Below are positions 30,573-38,877 of a DNA stretch of 64,000 nt, in pieces. Where the stretch lies: contig DXFV01000005.1 of assembly GCA_019114265.1 (NCBI GenBank), positions 14,790 through 78,789 of the forward strand. The letters run 5' to 3'. The position numbers and the translations under genes are program-made. This stretch comes from Anaerofilum faecale (lineage in GTDB: Bacteria; Bacillota; Clostridia; Oscillospirales; Ruminococcaceae). Every line of letters begins with the position of its first letter. The first letter of the stretch is position 1. Under the pieces are notes generated by a model. It was not told the DNA's origin and did not search any database. It saw only the letters and a list, made by a program, of their open reading frames with translations.

Positions 30573-32927
30573 TCAGTCGCGGTATTCTTCCAGGATGTAG
30601 GCTTCCAGAATGTCGCCCTCCTTGATATCGCTGAACTTCTCGAGGCTGATGCCGCACTCGTAGCCCTGGGCCACTTCCTTCACGTCGTCCTTGAAGCGGC
30701 GCAGACCGGCGATCTCGTCGTCGGCCACCACGATGCCGTCGCGCACGACACGCACCTTGGAATTGCGGGTGATCTTGCCCTCCTGCACGTAGCTGCCGGC
30801 CACCATGCCCACGCTGCTGATCTTGTACACCTGGCGCACCTCGGCATGGCCCTGCTCCACCTCGCGGATCTTGGGGGCCAGCATGCCCTTCATGGCGTCG
30901 GTGACGTCGTTGATGGCGTCGTAGATCACGCGGTACATGCGCATCTCCACCTCGCACTGGGCGGCCTCTTCCCTGGCCACCGCGTCGGGGCGGACGTTGA
31001 AGCCGATGATGATGGCGTTGCCGGCGTTGGCCAGCATGACGTCGGATTTGTTCACCGCGCCCACGCCGGCGTGGATGACCTTCACGCGCACTTCGTCGTT
31101 GGACAGCTTCTCCAGGCTCTGCTTCACGGCCTCGGCGCTGCCCTGTACGTCGGCCTTGACGATGATGTCCAGCTGCTTGCGCTCGCCCTCGGCGATCTGG
31201 CTGAACAGGTTGTCCAGGGTGACCTTCTGGTAGCTGCTGAACTGCTTCTCCTTGGCCTCGGCGGCGCGCTTGTCGGCCAGCTCGCGGGCCAGGCGTTCGT
31301 CCTCCACGGCGTCGAACAGGTCGCCCGCCACCGGCACCTCGGTGAGGCCGGTGATCTCCACGGGAGTGGAGGGGCCGGCGGTCTCGATGGACTGGCCCTT
31401 GTCGTTCTTCATGGTGCGCACGCGGCCCACGCTGGTGCCGGCGATGATGACGTCGCCTTTGTGCAGGGTGCCGCGCTGTACCAGCAGGGTGGCGATGGGG
31501 CCCTGGCCCTTGTCCAGGCGGGCCTCCACCACGGCGCCGCGGGCACGGCAGTTGGGGTTGGCCTTCAGCTCCTTGACCTCGGCCACCAGGTTGATGTTCT
31601 CCAGCAGGTCGTCGATGCCCATGCCGGTCATGGCGGAAACGGGCACGCAGATCACGTCGCCGCCCCACTCCTCGGGGACCAGCTCGTACTGGGTGAGCTG
31701 CTCTTTCACGCGCTCGGGGTTGGCGGTGGGCTTATCCATCTTGTTGATGGCCACGATGATCGAAACGCCGGCGGCCTTGGCATGGTTGATCGACTCGACG
31801 GTCTGGGGCATGATGCCGTCGTCGGCGGCCACCACCAGCACGGCGATGTCGGTGAGGTTGGCGCCGCGGGCACGCATGCTGGTGAACGCCTCGTGGCCCG
31901 GGGTGTCGAGGAAGGTGATCACACGGCCGTCGGCCACCACCTGATAGGCGCCGATGTGCTGGGTGATGCCGCCCGCCTCGCCGGCGGTGACGTTGGTCTT
32001 GCGGATGGCGTCCAGGATGCTGGTCTTGCCGTGGTCGACGTGGCCCATGACCACGACGACGGGCGGGCGCTCGGCCAGGTCCTCCTCGCGGTCCACCTCC
32101 TGCTCGAACAGGCGCTCCTCGATGGTCACCTGCACCTCGCGCTCCACCTTCGCGCCCATCTCCTCGGCCACGATGGCGGCGGTGTCGAAGTCGATCACCT
32201 GGCTGATGTTGGCCATCACGCCCAGGCCCATCAGCTTCTTGATGACGTTGGCGGCGGTCTGCTTCAGGCGGGTGGCCAGCTCGCCCACGGTGATCTCGTC
32301 GGGGATCTGCACCTTCAGCTGGGCCTTGCGGGCCTTCTCCAGCTGGATGCGCTGCAGGCGCTCGGCCTCGGTCTCGCGCTTTTTCTGGTACTGCTGGCGG
32401 CCGCGGTTCTGGCGGCCGGAGAACTTCTGCTTGTTGCCGGCGGGCGTGGGGCGCTTGCGGTTCTCCACCTGGCGGGTGGCGGCCAGGTCGCTGTATTTCT
32501 CGTTGAACTTATCCAGGTTCACGTCCACGCTGCGGGTGTCCACCGTCACGGTGACGGTCTCGCGCTTCACCACCACGGGGGCGGGCTTTTCGGATTTGTC
32601 GGCCTTGTCGCCGCGGCCGGCAGACCGGGCGGGGGCGTCCTTTTTCTTGGGCTTCTTCTTGGGCATCTCCACCACGGTGCCGTCGGCGCGCTTGAGGACC
32701 TCGCTCTCCCTGGGCTTGGGCTTCGGCTTGGAATCCAGGTATTCGTCCATGCTGCTCTCGCTCTTCTGGGCGGTGATGCGGTCGAAGATATAGTTCAGGT
32801 CGGCCTCGCTCAGCACGGTGGTGTGCTTGGCGCCGGCCTCGCCTTTCTCTGCAAGCAGATCGATGATGGTTTTGTTGGGCACGTTCAGCTGCTTGGCAAC
32901 GTCGCCCAGTTTCTGTTTGATCTCCAT
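30573..32927 (-). CDS. infB: Translation initiation factor IF-2
   Basis: A 784-residue IF-2. The N-terminus has an IF2_N helix bundle (KQKLGDVAKQLNVPNKTIIDLLAE), then a long Lys/Glu/Arg-rich linker, a second IF2_N segment (ITVGELATRLKQTAANVIKKLM), and the GTPase domain with GHVDHGKTS, DTPGHEAF and NKMD. Domains II to IV follow (VQGSAEAVKQSLEKL, RVVRDGIVVADDEIAGLRRFKDDVKEV). It places fMet-tRNA on the 30S subunit. The ATG at 32927 has AAGGAGGAG upstream; an upstream in-frame ATG at 32969 lies in ylxQ. Confidence 0.97.
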   Translation of the reverse strand: MEIKQKLGDVAKQLNVPNKTIIDLLAEKGEAGAKHTTVLSEADLNYIFDRITAQKSESSMDEYLDSKPKPKPRESEVLKRADGTVVEMPKKKPKKKDAPARSAGRGDKADKSEKPAPVVVKRETVTVTVDTRSVDVNLDKFNEKYSDLAATRQVENRKRPTPAGNKQKFSGRQNRGRQQYQKKRETEAERLQRIQLEKARKAQLKVQIPDEITVGELATRLKQTAANVIKKLMGLGVMANISQVIDFDTAAIVAEEMGAKVEREVQVTIEERLFEQEVDREEDLAERPPVVVVMGHVDHGKTSILDAIRKTNVTAGEAGGITQHIGAYQVVADGRVITFLDTPGHEAFTSMRARGANLTDIAVLVVAADDGIMPQTVESINHAKAAGVSIIVAINKMDKPTANPERVKEQLTQYELVPEEWGGDVICVPVSAMTGMGIDDLLENINLVAEVKELKANPNCRARGAVVEARLDKGQGPIATLLVQRGTLHKGDVIIAGTSVGRVRTMKNDKGQSIETAGPSTPVEITGLTEVPVAGDLFDAVEDERLARELADKRAAEAKEKQFSSYQKVTLDNLFSQIAEGERKQLDIIVKADVQGSAEAVKQSLEKLSNDEVRVKVIHAGVGAVNKSDVMLANAGNAIIIGFNVRPDAVAREEAAQCEVEMRMYRVIYDAINDVTDAMKGMLAPKIREVEQGHAEVRQVYKISSVGMVAGSYVQEGKITRNSKVRVVRDGIVVADDEIAGLRRFKDDVKEVAQGYECGISLEKFSDIKEGDILEAYILEEYRD

Positions 32928-32928
32928 C

Positions 32929-33234
32929 TTACTCCTCCTTTGGAAGCTTGGATTTGCACAGGTTTGCAAGATTCGGGTCGGTCACGGCGAAAACGCCGGC
33001 CGGTTTGCGTGTGACGGCAGACAGCTGCTCCATCGTGCAGGGCAGCGCCGCGCATTCCACGAAGTCTTCGCAAAAATGCTGCACGCGCTGTGCGGTTTTG
33101 GGGGAAAGGTCGCTTGCCAGCAGAACCAGCCGGGCCTTTCCGGTGAACACGCTGTCCTTCACCGGGTCGAAGCCGGTGACCAGTGCGCCGGCCTTGCGGC
33201 ACAGCGACAGCGCGCTGATGAGCGGATCATGCAT
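32929..33234 (-). CDS. ylxQ: YlxQ-type L7Ae-family RNA-binding protein
   Basis: A 101-residue L7Ae/L30e-fold protein. LISALSLCRKAGALVTGFDPVKDSVFTGKARLVLLASDLS and AVTRKPAGVFAVTDPNLA are the usual YlxQ segments; these proteins bind kink-turn RNA. It overlaps ylxR by 8 bases and ends one base before the infB start, matching the nusA-ylxR-ylxQ-infB order of Firmicutes. Confidence 0.92.
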   Translation of the reverse strand: MHDPLISALSLCRKAGALVTGFDPVKDSVFTGKARLVLLASDLSPKTAQRVQHFCEDFVECAALPCTMEQLSAVTRKPAGVFAVTDPNLANLCKSKLPKEE

Positions 33235-33505
33235 CGGGCGTTTCCTCCTTCAGCTGCTCTTCCAGCTGGGCGTACACCTCGTCGGGCACCGCGCATCCGA
33301 AGCTGCGCTCCAGCCGCTTTGCCTTGCGGGCCTTGGCCAGACAGGCGGGGCTGGGGCACAGATAAGCGCCGCGGCCCGGCTTCTTGCCGATGGGGTCCAG
33401 GCTGATCTCGCCGGCGGCATTGCGCACCACGCGCACCAGCTCTTTTTTGGGTTTGCTCTCGCCGCAGCCGCTGCAGCGGCGCACGGGGATCTTTTTGGGC
33501 TGCAT
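33227..33505 (-). CDS. ylxR: YlxR (DUF448) RNA-binding protein
   Basis: A 92-residue DUF448 protein. KKIPVRRCSGCGESKPKKELVRVVR, PGRGAYLCPSPACLAKARKAKRLERSFG contain the GRGAY core and two Cys pairs. In B. subtilis this protein (RnpM) binds and modulates RNase P; earlier work called it a nucleoid-associated regulator. It lies 31 bases after nusA and overlaps ylxQ. Confidence 0.93.
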   Translation of the reverse strand: MQPKKIPVRRCSGCGESKPKKELVRVVRNAAGEISLDPIGKKPGRGAYLCPSPACLAKARKAKRLERSFGCAVPDEVYAQLEEQLKEETPDA

Positions 33506-33536
33506 GGCACAGCCTCCTTTCCGGGGGCGAAGGGGA

Positions 33537-34598
33537 TCACTCCTCGTCTTCGCCGTAGTAGCCGCTCTCGGGGCGGATGTCGATATTATAGCCGGTCAGG
33601 CGGGCGCACAGGCGGGCGTTCTGCCCCTTGTTGCCGATGGCCAGGCTGAGCTGGTGGTCGGGGACGGTGACGCGGCAGGCGCGGCTGTCGCCCTCCAGCA
33701 GTTCCACCTTCAGCACCTTGGCGGGAGCCAGGGCGGCGGAGATGAACTCGGCGGGGTCCTCGCTCCAGCGCACGATGTCGATCTTTTCGCCGCCCAGCTC
33801 CTCCACGATGTGGGCCACGCGGGCGCCGTGCGCGCCGATGCAGGCGCCCACCGGATCGACGTTGGGGTCTTTGCTGTAGACGGCCATCTTGGTGCGCATG
33901 CCGGGCTCGCGGCTGATCGCCTTCACCTCGACGGTGCCCTCGAAGATCTCGGGCACCTCCATCTCGAACATGCGCTTGACCATGCCGGGATGGGTGCGGC
34001 TGAGCAGCACGCGGGGGCCGCGCTCGGTGACGGTGACGTCGGAGATATACACCTTGACGTGCTGCCCCTCAAAGAACTCGTCGCCGGGCAGCTGGTCGTT
34101 CTTGGGCAGGACGGCCTCGCCCTTGCCCATGTCCAGCACCACCAGGCCCTTGCGGTCGTCCACGCGGGTGACGGTGGCGGTGACCAGCTCGTGCGCCTTC
34201 GACTGCATCTCGGCGTACATCTGGCTGCGCTCGGCCTCGCGGATGCCCTGGCGGATCACATGCTTGGCGGTCTGGGCGGCGATGCGGCCGAAGTCCTTGG
34301 TCTTCAGCGGGGTGATGACGCGGTCGCCCAGGCTGTAGGTGCGGCGGATCTCCTGCGCCTCGGCCACGGTGAGCTGGGTGTGGGGGTTGGTGACCTCCTC
34401 CACCACGTCGCGCACCAGGTTCACATTGAAGCGGCCGGCGGCGGGGTCGATGTCCACCTGCACGTTGTCGTCCTCCACCTCGTAGTCCTTCTTCACGGCG
34501 ATCACGATGGCGTTCTTGATCTTTTCCAGCAGGTAGTCTCCGGCGATGCCGCGCTCTTTTTCCAGAACGGCCAGCGCCTCAAAAAATTCCGTATTCAT
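33537..34598 (-). CDS. nusA: Transcription termination/antitermination factor NusA
   Basis: A 353-residue NusA of the short Firmicutes form: N-terminal RNA polymerase-binding domain (MNTEFFEALAVLEKERGI), S1 domain (ELVTATVTRVDDRKGLVVLD), then two KH domains (VDPVGACIGAHGARVAHIVEELGGEKIDIVRW and LSLAIGNKGQNARLCARLTGYNIDI). No C-terminal acidic repeats. An in-frame GTG at 34610 exists; the ATG at 34598 gives the conserved start. Confidence 0.96.
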   Translation of the reverse strand: MNTEFFEALAVLEKERGIAGDYLLEKIKNAIVIAVKKDYEVEDDNVQVDIDPAAGRFNVNLVRDVVEEVTNPHTQLTVAEAQEIRRTYSLGDRVITPLKTKDFGRIAAQTAKHVIRQGIREAERSQMYAEMQSKAHELVTATVTRVDDRKGLVVLDMGKGEAVLPKNDQLPGDEFFEGQHVKVYISDVTVTERGPRVLLSRTHPGMVKRMFEMEVPEIFEGTVEVKAISREPGMRTKMAVYSKDPNVDPVGACIGAHGARVAHIVEELGGEKIDIVRWSEDPAEFISAALAPAKVLKVELLEGDSRACRVTVPDHQLSLAIGNKGQNARLCARLTGYNIDIRPESGYYGEDEE

Positions 34599-34644
34599 TT
34601 TTCCGATCACTCTTTCTTTTTGTATTCAAAGGGAAGGCTTTTTG

Positions 34645-35130
34645 TCAGAACAGGTCTTCGTCGTCGCACAGCTTGACAAAGCTGGCGGCGGTGCGGTCGA
34701 ACTGCACGGGGCCCGCGGGCGTTTCGAGGGTGACGATGCCGCCTTCACAGCCCTGCAGGATGCCTTCCAGCTCACGCCTTCCCTGCTCGTCGGGGCGGAT
34801 CAGGCGGGCGGCGATCTTCTGGCCGGCCAGGGCGGCGTAGTGCTCCTCGCGGGTGAGGCGGCGGCCCAGGCCCGGGCTGCCCACCTCCATATAGTAGCTC
34901 TGGTCGATGGGGTCGGCCTCGTCGATCACCGGGTTGATGGCGCGGGTGGCCTCCTCACAGGTGACGATGTCCAGCCCGCCCGGCTTGTCGATATAAATGC
35001 GCAGGAACCAGTCCGGCCCTTCCTTTTCGAACCGCACGTCCCACAGCGAAAGGCCCATGCCCTCCACCACCGGGCGCACCAGCGCCTCCACCGTCGCAAC
35101 TGTATTGTGGCCGCTTTTTGCTTTTGCCAT
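34645..35130 (-). CDS. rimP: Ribosome maturation factor RimP
   Basis: A 161-residue RimP. VEALVRPVVEGMGLSLWDVRFEKEGPDWFLRIYIDKPGGLDIVTCEEATRAINPVID holds the N-terminal domain and YYMEVGSPGLGRRLTREEHYAALAGQKI the start of the Sm-like C-terminal domain. It helps 30S assembly. It is the first gene of the long leftward operon; the ATG at 35130 has GGGGAGG upstream and a promoter lies 78 bases further up. Confidence 0.95.
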   Translation of the reverse strand: MAKAKSGHNTVATVEALVRPVVEGMGLSLWDVRFEKEGPDWFLRIYIDKPGGLDIVTCEEATRAINPVIDEADPIDQSYYMEVGSPGLGRRLTREEHYAALAGQKIAARLIRPDEQGRRELEGILQGCEGGIVTLETPAGPVQFDRTAASFVKLCDDEDLF

Positions 35131-35207
35131 CTGCAAACCTCCCCAAACAAACAAGAAAAGCGGACCTTGCGGCCCACTTTCCATTCAACATCATAGCGTA
35201 CAATAAC

Positions 35208-35236
35208 AATATACCACATCCGGGCGGGTTATGCAA
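35208..35236 (-). promoter_or_regulatory. Promoter of the rimP-nusA-infB operon
   Basis: On the minus strand TTGCAT (35236-35231) and TATATT (35213-35208) with a 17-base spacer, 78 bases before rimP. The -35 lies beside a GC-rich palindrome GCCCGGCCCGCCCGGG. Confidence 0.7.
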
Positions 35237-35317
35237 GCCCGGCCCGCCCGGGTGTGATATTTCCGGCAAAATGGCCAGTTTTGGGCGTTTTCCACCGCGT
35301 TTTTGCGGCCGGACGGC

Positions 35318-36559
35318 TCAAAATGCCCACTCGCCGTCCCGGAAGATCTGCACCGTCTCGCCGCTGCGGGTGAGGCCGGTGATGTTCATCTTCTCGCTGC
35401 CCACCATCACGTCCTCGTGGATGGCCGAGTCGTTCAGGCCCTTTTCCAGCAGCTGGGCGGTGGTCATGTCGGCGCCGCCGCGGATGTTGGTGGGATAGCC
35501 GCGGCCAAAGGCGATGTGGCAGGCGGCGTTCTCGTCGAACAGGGTGTTGTAGAACAGCACGCCGCTGCGGCGGATGGGGCTGGAGGCCGGCACCAGCGCG
35601 ATCTCGCCGATGCTGCGCGCGCCCTCGTCGCTGTCCAGCAGCTTGCCCAGCAGTTCCTCGCCCCTGCGGGCCTCGTATTTCACCACGCGGCCCTTCTCGA
35701 ACCAGACGGTGAAATCCTCGATCAGCTCGCCGTTGTAGACATACGGGCGGGTGCTCTTCACCACGCCGTCCACCCTGTCCTTGTGCGGGGCGGTGAAGAC
35801 CTCCTCAGTGGGGATGTTGGCGATGAAGGGGATGTGGGTGCCCTGGGTGTACTCGCTGGCGCCCTCCCATGTGGAGTCGTCGGCCAGACCGATGACAAGG
35901 TCGGTGCCGTTCTCGCCCTCGAGGTGCACGCTGACCAGATCCAGCTGGTTCATCTGGTCGCGGCGGGCGGCGGTGCGCTCCACATGCCGCTGCCATTCGG
36001 CCACCACGTCGCCGCCCGCTTTCACGCGGCAGACGTCGAAGATGGCGTCCCACAGCTTTTCCACCGCCTCGTCGTCGGGCAGGCCGGGGAACACCTTGCG
36101 CGCCCAGCCCACGGTGGGGATGGCCGCGATGCACCACTGGATGCGGCTGGCCATCGTGTATTCCCGCCAGGGCTGCAGCGCCGCGCGGGAAGCCAGGTTG
36201 GCCTTCTGGATCTTCTCCCCGTCCAGGCCCTTGTAGATCTCGGGATCGCGGGAGGAGATGCTCAGGGTGCACACGCCGCCCTCGTCCTCGGCGTAGTCCA
36301 GATAGCTGCGCAGCTGGTGGGGCTTGATGTCGCACAGGACCTCCTCGGCGCAGTGCTCCATCGTGATGCGGTCGATCTGCTCATCGCCGTAGCGCACGAT
36401 CACCCGCTTGGCTCCGGCGGCATAGCCGGCACGCGCGCAGGCGCGCGCCATCTCGGCGCCCTCCACCGGGCAGTGGATGAGGAAGTTCTGGCCGGGGCGG
36501 ACGTTCACGCCCACCCGCACAATGAAATCGGCATACTGCTGCATACGCGCAAGATCCAT
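35318..36559 (-). CDS. M29-family aminopeptidase
   Basis: About 413 residues of a thermophilic-metalloprotease (M29, AmpS/PepS) protein. PGQNFLIHCPVEGAEMARACARAGYAAGAKRV at the N-terminus, LHLEGENGTDLVIGLADDSTWEG-like segment (VSVHLEGENGTDL), NIPTEEVFTAPHKDRVDG, LFYNTLFDENAACHIAFGRGYP and HEDVMVGSEKMNITG carry the conserved Glu/His/Asp metal ligands. It removes N-terminal residues from peptides in the cytosol. AAAGGAG 10 bases before the ATG at 36559 supports this start over the GTG at 36568. A strong hairpin GGCCCGGCGG/CCGCCGGGCC lies in the leader at about 36588-36616. Confidence 0.92.
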   Translation of the reverse strand: MDLARMQQYADFIVRVGVNVRPGQNFLIHCPVEGAEMARACARAGYAAGAKRVIVRYGDEQIDRITMEHCAEEVLCDIKPHQLRSYLDYAEDEGGVCTLSISSRDPEIYKGLDGEKIQKANLASRAALQPWREYTMASRIQWCIAAIPTVGWARKVFPGLPDDEAVEKLWDAIFDVCRVKAGGDVVAEWQRHVERTAARRDQMNQLDLVSVHLEGENGTDLVIGLADDSTWEGASEYTQGTHIPFIANIPTEEVFTAPHKDRVDGVVKSTRPYVYNGELIEDFTVWFEKGRVVKYEARRGEELLGKLLDSDEGARSIGEIALVPASSPIRRSGVLFYNTLFDENAACHIAFGRGYPTNIRGGADMTTAQLLEKGLNDSAIHEDVMVGSEKMNITGLTRSGETVQIFRDGEWAF

Positions 36560-36697
36560 ATTGTACACGCTCCTTTACTGGAAATAGGGCCCGGCGGATA
36601 GGATGCGCCGCCGGGCCGGGATTATGGGATGGGAATGTTTGGGGGCGGGCCTTCCCGCACGCGCCTGCCGCCTGTGTGCGGCGCGGCGCTTGGGGTA

Positions 36698-36749
36698 AGA
36701 TTCGACCTCATCCGGCATTGCGTGCCACCTTCCCCTGCCAGGGGAAGGC
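36698..36749. repeat. Composite intergenic palindromic repeat, copy 3
   Basis: AGATTCGACCTCATCCGG lead, a short GGCATTGCGTGCC hairpin in place of the GC-richer one, then CTTCCCCTGCCAGGGGAAG. It lies 10 bases downstream of the glyQS stop, followed on the plus strand by T7. Confidence 0.82.
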
Positions 36750-36759
36750 GGGCCTTTTT

Positions 36760-38163
36760 TTAGAATTCGATCTTCTTCTGGATGTAGGCTTCCAGCTCGC
36801 TGATCGGCAGGCGCACCTGCTCCATCGTGTCGCGGTCGCGCACGGTGACGCAGTTGTCGGCCGGGGTGTTCTCGTCGCCCACCGTCTGGAAGTCGATGGT
36901 GATGCACAGCGGGGTGCCGATCTCGTCCTGGCGGCGGTAGCGCTTGCCGATGGAGCCGGTCTCGTCGTAGTCCACCATCATGGTCTTGCTCAGCTGCTGC
37001 CAGATCTCGGTGGCCTTGTCGCTCAGCTTCTTGCTCAGCGGCAGCACAGCGGCCTTATACGGGGCCAGCGCCGGATGCAGGTGCAGCACCACGCGCTTGT
37101 CCTCCTTGCCCTTGTCGTCGGTGAGGATCTCCTCGTCGTAGGCGCCGCACAGGAAGGCCAGCGCCACGCGGTCGGCGCCCAGGGACGGCTCCACCACGTA
37201 GGGCACATAGTGGGTGTTGGTCTCGGGGTCGAAGTAGTCCTGCACCTTGCCGGAATGGTCGTTGTGACGGCCCAGGTCGTAGTCGGTGCGGTCGGCGATG
37301 CCCCACAGCTCGCCCCAGCCGAACGGGAACAGATACTCGATGTCGGTGGTGGCCTTGGAGTAGAAGCTCAGCTCCTCCGGCTCGTGGTCGCGCAGGCGCA
37401 TGTCCTCGGGGCGCATGCCCAGGTCCAGCAGCCAGTTCTTGCAGTATTCCTTCCAGTAGGCGAACCACTCCAGATCGGTGTCGGGCTTGCAGAAGAACTC
37501 GCACTCCATCTGCTCGAACTCGCGGGTGCGGAAGGTGAAGTTGCCCGGGGTGATCTCGTTGCGGAAGCTCTTGCCCACCTGGCAGATGCCGAAGGGCAGC
37601 TTGCGGCGGGTGGTGCGCTGGACGTTGGCGAAGTTCACAAAGATGCCCTGCGCGGTCTCGGGGCGCAGATACACCTCGCTCTTGGCGTCCTCGGTGACGC
37701 CCATGAAGGTCTTGAACATCAGGTTGAACTTGCGGATGTCGGTGAAGTTGGCCTTGCCGCACTCGGGGCAGACGATGCCGTGCTCCTTGATGTAGTCCAT
37801 CATCTGCTCGTTGGTCATGCCCTCGGCATGGCCGCCGTTGTCCTCGATGAGCTTGTCGGCGCGGAAGCGGGCGTGGCAGTCCTTGCAGTCCATCAGCGGG
37901 TCGGAGAAGCTGGCCACGTGACCGGTGGCCACCCAGGTCTCGGGGTTCATGATGATGGCGGAGTCCAGGCCCACGTTGTAGGGGGATTCCTGCACGAACT
38001 TCTTCCACCACGCCTTTTTGACGTTGTTCTTGAACTCGACGCCCAGGGGACCGTAGTCCCAGCTGTTGGCCAGGCCGCCGTAGATCTCGCTGCCTGCATA
38101 GATGAAGCCTCTGTTTTTGCACAGGGCGATGATCTGTTCCATTGTCTTTTCGCTGTTTTTCAT
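36760..38163 (-). CDS. glyQS: Glycyl-tRNA synthetase (alpha2, class II)
   Basis: A 467-residue single-chain GlyRS. The start GFIYAGSEIYGGLANSWDYGPLGVEFKNN, motif 1 region, a CxxC-type insertion (MDCKDCHARFRADKL ... IVCPECGKANF), motif 2 (RPETAQGIFVNFANV; FRNEITPGNFTFRTREFEQMECEFF) and motif 3 (VEPSLGADRVALAFL) are visible, with an anticodon-binding C-terminus. The four Cys may bind zinc. The ATG at 38163 has AAGGGG upstream; the frame extends to 38310 but the promoter lies inside this extension. Confidence 0.96.
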   Translation of the reverse strand: MKNSEKTMEQIIALCKNRGFIYAGSEIYGGLANSWDYGPLGVEFKNNVKKAWWKKFVQESPYNVGLDSAIIMNPETWVATGHVASFSDPLMDCKDCHARFRADKLIEDNGGHAEGMTNEQMMDYIKEHGIVCPECGKANFTDIRKFNLMFKTFMGVTEDAKSEVYLRPETAQGIFVNFANVQRTTRRKLPFGICQVGKSFRNEITPGNFTFRTREFEQMECEFFCKPDTDLEWFAYWKEYCKNWLLDLGMRPEDMRLRDHEPEELSFYSKATTDIEYLFPFGWGELWGIADRTDYDLGRHNDHSGKVQDYFDPETNTHYVPYVVEPSLGADRVALAFLCGAYDEEILTDDKGKEDKRVVLHLHPALAPYKAAVLPLSKKLSDKATEIWQQLSKTMMVDYDETGSIGKRYRRQDEIGTPLCITIDFQTVGDENTPADNCVTVRDRDTMEQVRLPISELEAYIQKKIEF

Positions 38164-38223
38164 TTCCGTTCCCCTTTTCGGTTTGTTCGGGCGCCGGCTC
38201 GGACGGGCGCGCAGTCTTTTCTT

Positions 38224-38252
38224 ATAATAAGACAGGAACGGGCGAAAGTCAA
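38224..38252 (-). promoter_or_regulatory. glyQS promoter
   Basis: On the minus strand TTGACT (38252-38247) and TATTAT (38229-38224) with a 17-base spacer, 60 bases before the glyQS start. No T-box leader fits in the space. Confidence 0.72.
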
Positions 38253-38306
38253 TGCTTTGCCGGTATGCGGAACACCGGTGTGCGCGCGGCAGGTACAGAT
38301 CCTGCG

Positions 38307-38798
38307 TCATTCATACCGCAGCGCCTCGATGGGGTCCAGCTTTGCCGCTTTGTTGGCGGGATAATAGCCGAAAAACACGCCGATTACCATCGAGAAGCCC
38401 GCCGCCAGCAGCATGGCGGCCACGCTGGGCCGGGCGGGGTAACCCAGCATCGACGCGCCCGCTGCGCCCAGCCCCACGCCCAGCGCGATGCCGACGGCGC
38501 CGCCCACCAGGCAGATCACCACCGCCTCGGTGATGAACTGGACGCGGATGGCGCTGTTGCGCGCGCCCAGCGCCTTGCGCACGCCGATCTCCCGGGTGCG
38601 CTCGGTGATGGACACCAGCATGATGTTCATCACCCCGATGCCGCCCACCAGCAGGCTGATGGAGGCGATGGCCGCCACCGCCAGCTTGACGGTGGACATC
38701 ATCTCGGCCATCGTGGACAGCATGGTTTCCAGGCTGCCGGCCGCGACGGTGTAGGAGTCGTTGTGGGTATTACCAAACTGTGAACAAGGGCGGTGCAA
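38307..38798 (-). pseudogene. Remnant of a MacB/FtsX-type ABC transporter permease (C-terminal part)
   Basis: Only the last 150 or so residues of a permease that normally has about 400. The tail VAAIASISLLVGGIGVMNIMLVSITERTREIGVRKALGARNSAIRVQFITE is the strongly conserved FtsX C-terminal domain of MacB permeases, followed by two helices and the usual end DPIEALRYE. Recognisable homology begins near 38760; the first helix and the periplasmic domain are absent, no ribosome site precedes the TTG at 38798, and the ATPase gene is not present. The break lies between here and the spoIIE stop at 38878. Confidence 0.82.
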
Positions 38799-38877
38799 CC
38801 GGTGAAAAGGTTGTGGAAATCCTGCGCAAATTCTGTGTGCGGGCCGCGGCGGGGCGGCCGATTGTGTGAAAAGATCC

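Noticed and set aside
30033..33014. 993-codon plus-strand open frame antisense to infB and neighbours
   Set aside because: Repetitive His/Leu/Val/Gly/Asp composition, no domain and no ribosome site; explained by the codon use of infB on the other strand.
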